This document shows positions 1 through 4,687 of a stretch of DNA of 5,980 bases, in pieces. Source of the stretch: Treponema sp. (GTDB lineage: Bacteria > Spirochaetota > Spirochaetia > Treponematales > Breznakiellaceae); contig JAISND010000194.1 in the NCBI GenBank assembly GCA_031276615.1, positions 1 through 5,980 on the forward strand. Reading direction: 5' to 3'. Within the stretch, counting starts at the first letter, position 1, and each line of letters starts with the position of its first letter. The translations under genes were made by a program, and so were the position numbers. The notes below the pieces were generated by a model, which saw nothing but the letters and a program-made list of their open reading frames with translations, was not told the DNA's origin and did not search any database.

Positions 1-989
1 CCGAAATGCTGATCCACCACCATGCCGTCTTTTGACGCCACCGCGAAAAGCAGGGCAGGGCCGGCGCTGCCGTCGGCCTTGCCGGCGCCGATTTGAGGAG
101 GAATATCCCCCTTGTTACAGCCGGAAAACAAATACGAAATATCTTCGTCCAGCGTTCCCGCGGCATCGGCCCGGCACTGCCGGCAATGGTACATCTGGGG
201 GATAATGGCTTCGCATTTTTTCCGCATCTCCATGATTTCCGTATTACTCACCATGGGCAGGTGTTCAAAGACAGTTCCCGCCACGGGGATGAGCTGCATG
301 ATGTTGCAGAGATCGGCGCCCGCCTCCTTCACCCCGGCGGCAATATCCGGGATGATACGGTCGTTTAAACCCTTGAGCATAACGATATTCACCTTGCAGA
401 CGATGCCCAAATCCCTGAGCCGCGAAATACCTTCATACTGATTCTTTAGAAGGATCGCCGCGCCTTCCGCTCCGAAACAATGCCGCCCCCCGTATTGCAC
501 ATAACGGTAGATGCGCTTCCCGGCATGGGGATCCACGGCGTTCACCGTTACCGTCACATGGGAGACCCCGAGGGCGGCTATTTCCCCGGCGTACCGGGGA
601 AGCATAAGGCCGTTGGTGGAAAGGCAGAAGGTAAGATCCGGGTCCGCCTTCCGGAGGAGGGTAAAGGTTTCCCTGGTCTTTTCAAAATCCGCCAGCGCGT
701 CGCCGGGGCCCGCTATGCCCGCCACGTCGATCCTGCCGAGCCGTTCCTTTACCGCCCGGTAACGTTCCAAGGCTTCTCCGGGGCTCAGCACCCGGGCGGT
801 TACCCCGGGGCGGCTTTCGTTGGGACATTCGTATTCCCGGCGGCAATAGTTACACTGGATATTGCAGGACGGCGCCACCGGCAGGTGGATTCGGCTGTTT
901 TTGCCGCCGCAGCCGTTAAAACACGGGTGGGTCAGGGACTTGAGAAGATTGGCGCTTTTACCCGCTGCAATGGGGTGTTCTTTTCCCAC
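1..989 (-). CDS. nifB: NifB, nitrogenase cofactor radical-SAM protein (C-terminus cut by window edge)
   Basis: Minus-strand gene; 329 complete codons are visible and the frame is still open at base 1. Family knowledge: NifB uses S-adenosylmethionine and two [4Fe-4S] clusters to make NifB-co, the 8Fe carbide-containing precursor of the nitrogenase cofactor, in the cytoplasm. Seen here: HPCFNGCGG at residues 21-29, the radical-SAM cysteines C42-x3-C46-x2-C49 (CNIQCNYC) followed by the NifB-typical NESRPGV (57-63), AGPGDALA (93-100), STNGLMLP (124-131), NAVDP (150-154), CNIMQLIPVAG (228-238) and the C-terminal CRQCRADAAG (269-278). At residues 313-329 a second domain begins (LLFAVASKDGMVVDQHF), matching the NifX/NafY-like domain fused to many NifB proteins. 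The start is GTG at 989-987: an in-frame TAA lies 12 bases upstream with no ATG between, and AAGAGG sits 8 bases before the GTG. It is transcribed away from the fab genes. Identity is very secure; the full length cannot be seen. Confidence 0.96.
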   Translation of the reverse strand, partial: MGKEHPIAAGKSANLLKSLTHPCFNGCGGKNSRIHLPVAPSCNIQCNYCRREYECPNESRPGVTARVLSPGEALERYRAVKERLGRIDVAGIAGPGDALADFEKTRETFTLLRKADPDLTFCLSTNGLMLPRYAGEIAALGVSHVTVTVNAVDPHAGKRIYRYVQYGGRHCFGAEGAAILLKNQYEGISRLRDLGIVCKVNIVMLKGLNDRIIPDIAAGVKEAGADLCNIMQLIPVAGTVFEHLPMVSNTEIMEMRKKCEAIIPQMYHCRQCRADAAGTLDEDISYLFSGCNKGDIPPQIGAGKADGSAGPALLFAVASKDGMVVDQHF

Positions 990-997
990 CTGGGAAA
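982..997 (-). promoter_or_regulatory. Hairpin enclosing the nifB start codon
   Basis: On the minus strand TTTCCC-AGGT-GGGAAA forms a perfect 6-bp stem with a 4-base loop. The GTG start codon (989-987) begins in the loop and ends in the 3' arm, and the ribosome site AAGAGG (1003-998) lies immediately 5' of the stem. In mRNA this fold could slow initiation at nifB. The dyad is directly visible; a regulatory effect is inference, and a 6-bp stem could occur by chance. Confidence 0.45.
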
Positions 998-1036
998 CCT
1001 CTTATTATTTACATAGATTTACTAGTATATAAAAAC

Positions 1037-1066
1037 ACTATAACAGCCAGGAAATTGTTTTGTCAA
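1037..1066 (-). promoter_or_regulatory. Probable sigma70-type promoter of nifB
   Basis: Read on the minus strand, a perfect -35 TTGACA (1066-1061) is followed after 18 bases by TATAGT (1042-1037; five of six match TATAAT). The predicted start near 1030 would give a leader of about 40 bases before the GTG. No convincing sigma54 -24/-12 element (TGGCAC-N5-TTGC) was found upstream by eye, so nifB appears to use the housekeeping sigma factor. The 18-base spacer is one longer than ideal. Confidence 0.6.
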
Positions 1067-1273
1067 GCGCCCGGTCGGCGCATCCCGGCAAAAACAGACG
1101 TTAGAAACACTCAAACCAATATACTTTGCCGCGGGTGCCCCTGCCTGGTACCATAGGCGTTTACTCCTCCCTGTCTGTCGCGGGCTGACGCCATAGGTAA
1201 GAACTCAAAACAAAAGGCTGTATCGCAGGGTGCAGGGATGACAGGCGCCATTTTCACAAAAATCCGGGTAATC

Positions 1274-1333
1274 TGAGCCTGGTCCAAAACCGTACGCTTT
1301 AGCGCACAGTCAATTAGTTTTGGAACAGCCTCA
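1274..1333. repeat. Long imperfect inverted repeat enclosing a small hairpin
   Basis: GAGCCTGGTCCAAAAC (1275-1290) is mirrored by GTTTTGGAACAGCCTC (1317-1332): 14 of 16 positions pair, plus an outer T-A pair (1274/1333). The 26-base interior holds a second fold, GTACGC-TTTA-GCGCAC (1292-1307), with one A-C mismatch. The nested structure is directly visible. It resembles an intergenic repeat element or a structured RNA, and either strand could be the sense one. There is no promoter directly in front of it that I would defend. Confidence 0.6.
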
Positions 1334-1339
1334 TCTGTG

Positions 1340-1355
1340 TCGAACTTTAGTTCGA
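1340..1355. repeat. Perfect hairpin TCGAAC-TTTA-GTTCGA
   Basis: A perfect 6-bp inverted repeat with loop TTTA, only 6 bases beyond the longer inverted repeat at 1274-1333 and using the same TTTA loop as the small hairpin inside it. A T-run (TTTTT, 1368-1372) follows 12 bases later, which is too far for a standard intrinsic terminator. It is probably part of the same repeat element. Confidence 0.5.
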
Positions 1356-1391
1356 AATCTGTGGACCTTTTTATCCCGTTTGCGTAACCTG

Positions 1392-1415
1392 TTGGCAGTA
1401 CGTTTTTACTACCAA
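1392..1415. repeat. Imperfect hairpin in the intergenic region
   Basis: TTGGCAGTA (1392-1400) and TACTACCAA (1407-1415) pair at 8 of 9 positions around a 6-base loop CGTTTT. The sequence after it is AATTTTC, so it could act as a weak terminator for any transcript crossing the region on the plus strand. Function is unknown. Confidence 0.35.
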
Positions 1416-1517
1416 AATTTTCTGTGGGGCCAAGTTTAGGAGGGACGGGCGGGTATGTCCTTCGCGTACACGCACCCTGCGCAACCTCTCCTTTCCCGAT
1501 GGGTCAGTATATTTATC

Positions 1518-1545
1518 TTGACATATTCAAGAAATTTGTTATTAT
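1518..1545 (+). promoter_or_regulatory. Sigma70-type promoter of the fabHDGF cluster
   Basis: Consensus -35 TTGACA (1518-1523), a 16-base spacer, then -10 TATTAT (1540-1545; five of six match TATAAT). The expected start is near 1552, about 38 bases before the fabH ATG. It is embedded in two copies of a dyad (1519-1541 and 1553-1575). It is the only strong promoter seen on the plus strand and probably drives all four fab genes. Confidence 0.75.
1519..1541. promoter_or_regulatory. Putative operator copy 1, between -35 and -10
   Basis: TGACATATT-N5-AATTTGTTA, an imperfect dyad (7 of 9 arm positions pair). It matches the copy at 1553-1575 at 17 of 23 positions, with five of the six differences in or beside the central spacer or at symmetric arm positions. 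It covers most of the -35 and the spacer, so a bound protein would block RNA polymerase. Part of the match is forced by the -35 sequence itself. Confidence 0.5.
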
Positions 1546-1552
1546 AGGAGTA

Positions 1553-1575
1553 TGACAAATTATTTAAATTTGTCA
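1553..1575. promoter_or_regulatory. Putative operator copy 2, at the fabH transcription start
   Basis: A perfect dyad, TGACAAATT-N5-AATTTGTCA, with 9-bp arms. It begins at the predicted transcription start of fabH and ends 14 bases before the ATG. It starts exactly 34 bp after copy 1, so two bound dimers would lie about 3.2 helical turns apart. It does not match the FapR, FadR or Streptococcus FabT consensus sites as I know them. The cognate regulator is not in the window. In RNA it could also form a leader hairpin. Confidence 0.6.
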
Positions 1576-1589
1576 CGTAAAATTATACT

Positions 1590-2693
1590 ATGGCTATTGA
1601 AATTACAGGAACCGGCAGGGCTATACCGTTCCGGAGGATCGGCAACGACGAACTGGCGGAAAAAATTGACACCAGCGACGAGTGGATCCGTTCCCACACG
1701 GGGATAGGGGCCAGGCATATTGCGGATGAAAACACGGCGTGCAGTGATTTGGCACTGGAGGCGGCAAAAAACGCCCTGGCTATGGCGGCCGGTTTTCAAT
1801 GGCCGGCGGGCTTCAGCGGTTTCGACACCTTCGGGGACCCGGCCGCCGGGCTTTCCGAAGGGGACAGGGCCGACAGGGACAAAGCCGCGGCTGAGTACGC
1901 CGGCACAATCGATCTGATTCTCCTGGGAACCGCCACCGCCGATTACTGTGGCTGTCCTCCCACCGCCTGTATCGTTCAGGACAAACTCGGGGCAGGCCAG
2001 GCCGCCGCTATGGACATTTCCGCCTGCTGTACCGGCTTTATCTACGGCCTGGAAACGGCCGCCGGCCTTCTCAATATCAGCGGCGAGCGGAAACGCGCCC
2101 TGGTTATCGGCTCCGAGGTTTTAAGCAGGCTGATTGACTGGGATGACAGAAGCACCGCCGTCCTTTTCGGAGACGGCGCCGGAGCGGCCGTGCTTGAAAA
2201 AACCTCCGGCGCTTCCGCCGGACAGGACAGGCGGGGCCTTCTGCGGAGCATCCTCGGCGCGGACGGTTCGGGCAGGGAAAGCCTCATCTTCCGCAGGGGG
2301 GGCAGCCGCAATCCCTTCAAGGCCGGCGAAGTGGTAGACAAGCCCATCCGTCTCGAGATGAACGGCCAGGAAGTGTACTACTTCGCGGTCAAGGCGGTAA
2401 CCATGACGATTGAAAAGCTCCTCAAACAGGAGGGCGTCACCATAGATGAGGTAAGCCGCATCGTTCCCCACCAGGCCAACGCCCGGATCGTCCAGGCCGC
2501 GGGAAAGAGGCTGCGTATACCGATGGAAAAATTTTTCCTCAATATCGAAGAGTACGCCAACACATCGGCGGCTTCGATTCCCATTGCCCTTGACGAGCTG
2601 AACCGGAAGGGCGAGCTTAAAAAGGGGAATCTCATTATGACCATCGGCTTCGGGGGCGGTCTGACCTACGGAGGGAACCTGATTGTCTGGTAA
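1590..2693 (+). CDS. fabH: 3-oxoacyl-ACP synthase III (FabH) with an internal insertion
   Basis: Starts fatty-acid chains by condensing a short acyl-CoA with malonyl-ACP; cytoplasmic FAS II enzyme with the thiolase fold. The 367 residues begin with the FabH signature ITGTGRAIP and DTSDEWIRSHTGI (27-39). Catalytic triad: C147 in DISACCTGF (142-150), H294 in VPHQANARI (292-300) and N324 in NTSAASIP (324-331). The C-terminal glycine stretch GFGGGLTYGG is normal. E. coli FabH is 317 residues with its cysteine at 112; the 35-residue shift comes from an extra segment at about 69-104, before the strand TIDLILLGTAT. A second cysteine, C146, precedes the nucleophile. ATG 1590 is the first possible start, because an in-frame TAA lies at 1578-1580 and the N-terminus aligns. 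No Shine-Dalgarno sequence precedes it, unlike fabG and fabF. First gene of the cluster, under the 1518-1545 promoter. Confidence 0.96.
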   Translation: MAIEITGTGRAIPFRRIGNDELAEKIDTSDEWIRSHTGIGARHIADENTACSDLALEAAKNALAMAAGFQWPAGFSGFDTFGDPAAGLSEGDRADRDKAAAEYAGTIDLILLGTATADYCGCPPTACIVQDKLGAGQAAAMDISACCTGFIYGLETAAGLLNISGERKRALVIGSEVLSRLIDWDDRSTAVLFGDGAGAAVLEKTSGASAGQDRRGLLRSILGADGSGRESLIFRRGGSRNPFKAGEVVDKPIRLEMNGQEVYYFAVKAVTMTIEKLLKQEGVTIDEVSRIVPHQANARIVQAAGKRLRIPMEKFFLNIEEYANTSAASIPIALDELNRKGELKKGNLIMTIGFGGGLTYGGNLIVW

Positions 2694-2711
2694 GCGAATT
2701 TCCCGGGTACG

Positions 2712-2724
2712 GCTTTCTGAAAGC
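2712..2724. repeat. Short palindrome in the fabH-fabD gap
   Basis: GCTTTC-T-GAAAGC is a perfect 6-bp inverted repeat about a single base; as RNA it would form at most a 4-bp stem with a 5-base loop. It lies in the 51-base gap between fabH and fabD. No T-run follows, so it is not a terminator. It may be chance. Confidence 0.25.
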
Positions 2725-2744
2725 GCCAGGGCCGGATTGACAGG

Positions 2745-3857
2745 ATGAATGACAGAATGAAAGAAGCGACCCTTGTATATCTTTTCCCCGGCCAGGGCGC
2801 CCAATACACGGGCATGGCCCTGGATTTTCTTGAAACCCGCGACGGCCCTTCGGTGAGGCGGCTTTTCGAACTTGCCTCGGAGATCTGCGGAAAAGACATG
2901 GCCGCCCTGCTCAGGGATTCCGGCGCGGAGACCCTGAAACGCACCGACCTTTCCCAGCCCGCGGTAACTCTGGCAAATCTCGCGGCAATGGCCTTTCTTT
3001 CGGAACGCGGCTGCGGTCCCGCGGCCTGCGCCGGGTTCAGCCTTGGCGAATACGCCGCCCTGGTCTGCGCATCGGTAATCAGCGCGGAGGACTGCTTCCG
3101 GCTGGTAAAGGCGCGGGGCGAGGCGATGCAGCGTTCCGCGGACAGGCTGCGCCGCGCCGCGACAGACGCCCGCGGGGACGGCGGCGGTACGGATTCCCGC
3201 GGTGCGGACAGCGGCGGCGGCAACACGCCGTCAGGCGCAACGGATGCGGACGGCGCTTCAAAGGCCGGCGACGCGCCGGGCATGGCGGCCGTCATCGGCC
3301 TGCCGGTTGAAAAAGTCGAAGCCCTTGCCGCCGAATGGAAAGCCGGCGGACTGAAGGACCTGTACCCCGCCAACATCAATTCACCCAAGCAGCTTGTGGT
3401 CAGCGGTACCGCCGCGGCCCTGGCGGAAGCGGCGATCCGTTTCAGGGCGGCCGGCGCGCGGCGCTGCGTCCGGCTCCAGGTCGCCGGCCCCTTCCATTCA
3501 CCCCTTATCGCGGACGCGGCCGAAGCCTTTCGTCCCGTCCTCGAATCGGTTGAATTCAGGGATCCCCTCCTGCCGCTCTATTCAAACGTTACGGGCCGCC
3601 GCGTCTCTTCCGGCGCGGAAGCGAAGAAGCTCGCCCTTGCCCAGATTACCAGTCCCGTGCGCTGGGTTGATGAGGAAGCCGCCATTGCCGCGGATCCTGA
3701 GCCCTCCGGGGCTGAAAAAATCTGCCTCGAAACCGGGCCCGGCGGGGTGCTGCGGGGACTTTGGCGGGATTCGGGAAGCGGCGTCCCCTGTTACGCGGCA
3801 GGCACGGTTGAGGAAATTGAAAAATTTATAAAAGGAGACTTTCCCGAAACTGACTGA
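2745..3857 (+). CDS. fabD: Malonyl-CoA:ACP transacylase (FabD) with a low-complexity insertion
   Basis: Transfers malonate from malonyl-CoA to ACP, supplying the extender unit for the neighbouring synthases. Motifs in order: FPGQGAQ (14-20, oxyanion-hole glutamine), nucleophile S99 in GFSLGEYAAL (97-106), the malonate-binding arginine R124 in KARGEAMQ (122-129), NINSPKQLVVSG (210-221), catalytic H251 in GPFHSP (248-253), and ETGPGGVLRGL (329-339). The 370 residues exceed the usual 305-315. The excess is a Gly/Asp/Ala/Ser/Thr-rich hydrophilic stretch at about 133-178, between RGEAMQRS and the conserved GMAAVIGL; it looks like a disordered loop. The start is uncertain: ATG 2745 has only AGG directly before it, while ATG 2757 (MKEATLVYLFPGQG) gives a more usual N-terminus with AGGA 11 bases upstream. 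The gene lies 51 bases after fabH and in the same direction. Confidence 0.95.
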   Translation: MNDRMKEATLVYLFPGQGAQYTGMALDFLETRDGPSVRRLFELASEICGKDMAALLRDSGAETLKRTDLSQPAVTLANLAAMAFLSERGCGPAACAGFSLGEYAALVCASVISAEDCFRLVKARGEAMQRSADRLRRAATDARGDGGGTDSRGADSGGGNTPSGATDADGASKAGDAPGMAAVIGLPVEKVEALAAEWKAGGLKDLYPANINSPKQLVVSGTAAALAEAAIRFRAAGARRCVRLQVAGPFHSPLIADAAEAFRPVLESVEFRDPLLPLYSNVTGRRVSSGAEAKKLALAQITSPVRWVDEEAAIAADPEPSGAEKICLETGPGGVLRGLWRDSGSGVPCYAAGTVEEIEKFIKGDFPETD

Positions 3858-3868
3858 GTTTCGGGAAA
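3840..3868 (+). promoter_or_regulatory. Perfect 12-bp intercistronic hairpin over the fabD stop codon
   Basis: TTTCCCGAAACT (3840-3851), loop GACTG, AGTTTCGGGAAA (3857-3868). The fabD TGA (3855-3857) spans the loop and the first base of the 3' arm. There is no T-run after it, so it is not a standard terminator. Plausible roles are stabilising or processing the mRNA between fabD and fabG, partial attenuation, or a protein-binding site. The strength of the dyad makes chance unlikely. Confidence 0.65.
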
Positions 3869-3907
3869 TGCCCAAGGCGAAGCCTGAAAAATTATACCGG
3901 AATCCAC

Positions 3908-3914
3908 GGAGGAG
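3908..3914 (+). promoter_or_regulatory. Ribosome binding site deciding the fabG start
   Basis: GGAGGAG ends 4 bases before ATG 3919. It favours this ATG over the upstream in-frame ATG at 3868, which would add a 17-residue basic extension (MPKAKPEKLYRNPRRRS) not typical of FabG and would begin at the foot of the 3840-3868 stem. Confidence 0.85.
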
Positions 3915-3918
3915 ATCG

Positions 3919-4647
3919 ATGGTACTGCAAAACAAAAAAGCCCTGGTCACCGGCGCGTCCCGCGGAATAGGCAGGGCCATCGCGGATCGCTTTATCGCGG
4001 AAGGCGCCGAGGTCTGGGGGCTGGGAACCAGGGAACCCGCGGACCTCGCGGAACGGCTGGCCGGCGGAAAACTTCACTGGATCAGCGCGGACCTCGGCAG
4101 GACCGCGGAAGTGGAAACTGTCATCGAAGGGGCCCTGAAAGAATCGGGCGGCTTTGACATTCTTGTGAATAACGCGGGTATCACCCGGGACAATCTTTCG
4201 TTCAGGATGAGCATTGACGACTGGCAGAAGGTACTCGATGTAAACCTTACCGCGGCCTTTCTCGCGGCGCGCGTTGCCGCCAGGGACATGATCCGCAGGC
4301 GCGGCGGCTCCATCATCAACATGTCAAGCGTTGTCGGAATCCACGGCAACGGCGGACAGGCAAATTACGCCGCGAGCAAGGCGGGCCTCATCGGCCTTAC
4401 CAGGAGTCTCGCCAGGGAAACGGCAAGCCGCGGCGTGCGGGTAAACGCCATCGCGCCGGGCTTCATCGAATCCGACATGACCGCGGCAATACCCGAAGCG
4501 GCGCGGGAAAAAATGACCGGGCTTATTCCCCTTAAACGGGCCGGAACCCCCGATGACATTGCCTCGGCGGCGCTCTTCCTTGGGTCCGACGCGTCTTCGT
4601 ATATAACCGGACAGGTGATCGCCGTGGACGGCGGCATGTTCATATAG
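3919..4647 (+). CDS. fabG: 3-oxoacyl-ACP reductase (FabG), SDR family
   Basis: NADPH-dependent reduction of 3-ketoacyl-ACP to 3-hydroxyacyl-ACP, the first reductive step of each elongation cycle; normally a cytoplasmic tetramer. From the chosen ATG the protein has 242 residues, close to E. coli FabG (244). Classical short-chain dehydrogenase features: the cofactor-binding TGASRGIG (11-18), NNAG (84-87), N109 in VNLTAAF, catalytic S137 in NMSSVVG, Y150 and K154 in YAASKAG, then APGFIESDM (179-187) and the C-terminal TGQVIAVDGGMFI (230-242). No unusual insertions. It starts 61 bases after fabD and ends 40 bases before fabF. SDR proteins are diverse, but the operon context and the FabG-type C-terminus make this assignment firm. 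Likely co-transcribed from the fabH promoter. Confidence 0.95.
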   Translation: MVLQNKKALVTGASRGIGRAIADRFIAEGAEVWGLGTREPADLAERLAGGKLHWISADLGRTAEVETVIEGALKESGGFDILVNNAGITRDNLSFRMSIDDWQKVLDVNLTAAFLAARVAARDMIRRRGGSIINMSSVVGIHGNGGQANYAASKAGLIGLTRSLARETASRGVRVNAIAPGFIESDMTAAIPEAAREKMTGLIPLKRAGTPDDIASAALFLGSDASSYITGQVIAVDGGMFI

Positions 4648-4673
4648 GTTTCCCTATGGAAGAAGGAAAACCT
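4646..4673 (+). promoter_or_regulatory. Imperfect hairpin in the fabG-fabF gap
   Basis: AGGTTTCC (4646-4653) and GGAAAACCT (4665-4673) pair with one bulged A, around an 11-base loop. The 5' arm overlaps the last two bases of the fabG stop codon, as at the fabD/fabG junction, and the 3' arm ends 4 bases before the fabF ribosome site. A role in spacing or tuning translation of fabF is inference. Confidence 0.35.
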
Positions 4674-4677
4674 GAAA

Positions 4678-4682
4678 AGGAG
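4678..4682 (+). promoter_or_regulatory. Ribosome binding site of fabF
   Basis: AGGAG (within AAAAGGAGAG) ends 5 bases before ATG 4688, a near-ideal site that fixes the fabF start. Confidence 0.85.
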
Positions 4683-4687
4683 AGATT

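Larger units (their letters stand above)
1067..1517. other. Non-coding divergent intergenic region between nifB and fabH promoters
   Basis: About 450 bases with no ORF of ordinary size in any frame. Apart from the repeats and hairpins listed separately it holds a 10-bp imperfect inverted pair (CCATAGGCGT at 1151-1160, ACGCCATAGG at 1188-1197), an adjacent GCAGGG duplication at 1225-1237, and a 10-bp inverted pair CGCAGGGTGC (1224-1233) / GCACCCTGCG (1472-1481). No transposase remnant or RNA gene that I can name is visible. It could be the scar of a small mobile element, an intergenic repeat element, or an unrecognised RNA. Confidence 0.6.

Noticed and set aside
480..1016. 178-residue plus-strand open frame over the left end
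   Set aside because: It is antisense to nifB, whose minus-strand frame carries every conserved NifB motif; the plus frame has no recognisable family features.
1224..1481. CGCAGGGTGC / GCACCCTGCG as terminal inverted repeats of a small mobile element
   Set aside because: Only 10 bp match, there is no flanking target duplication and no transposase remnant; noted only within the intergenic description.
1030..1500. Sigma54 promoter or NifA upstream site (TGT-N10-ACA) for nifB
   Set aside because: No match was found by eye on the minus strand; a matrix scan would settle it.
1438..1547. 30-codon plus-strand ORF (ATG 1455, stop 1545-1547) after AGGAGGG
   Set aside because: It runs through the fabH -35 and -10 elements, has no promoter of its own that I can see and no recognisable family; the AGGAGGG is 10 bases away. 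Too weak to call a gene.
1519..1575. Assignment of the dyads to FapR, FabT, Rex or FadR
   Set aside because: The half-site TGACAAATT does not fit the consensus sites of these regulators as I know them, so no regulator is named.
2121..2804. 227-residue minus-strand frame across the end of fabH and start of fabD
   Set aside because: Antisense shadow of two well-supported genes, with no ribosome site or family motifs.
3868..3918. Upstream ATG 3868 as the fabG start
   Set aside because: It adds a basic 17-residue extension not typical of FabG and has no ribosome site at usable spacing, whereas ATG 3919 has GGAGGAG directly upstream.
2699..4654. TTTCCC present at all three fab gene junctions and at the nifB start
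   Set aside because: A 6-base word in GC-rich DNA recurs by chance easily and the flanking bases differ.
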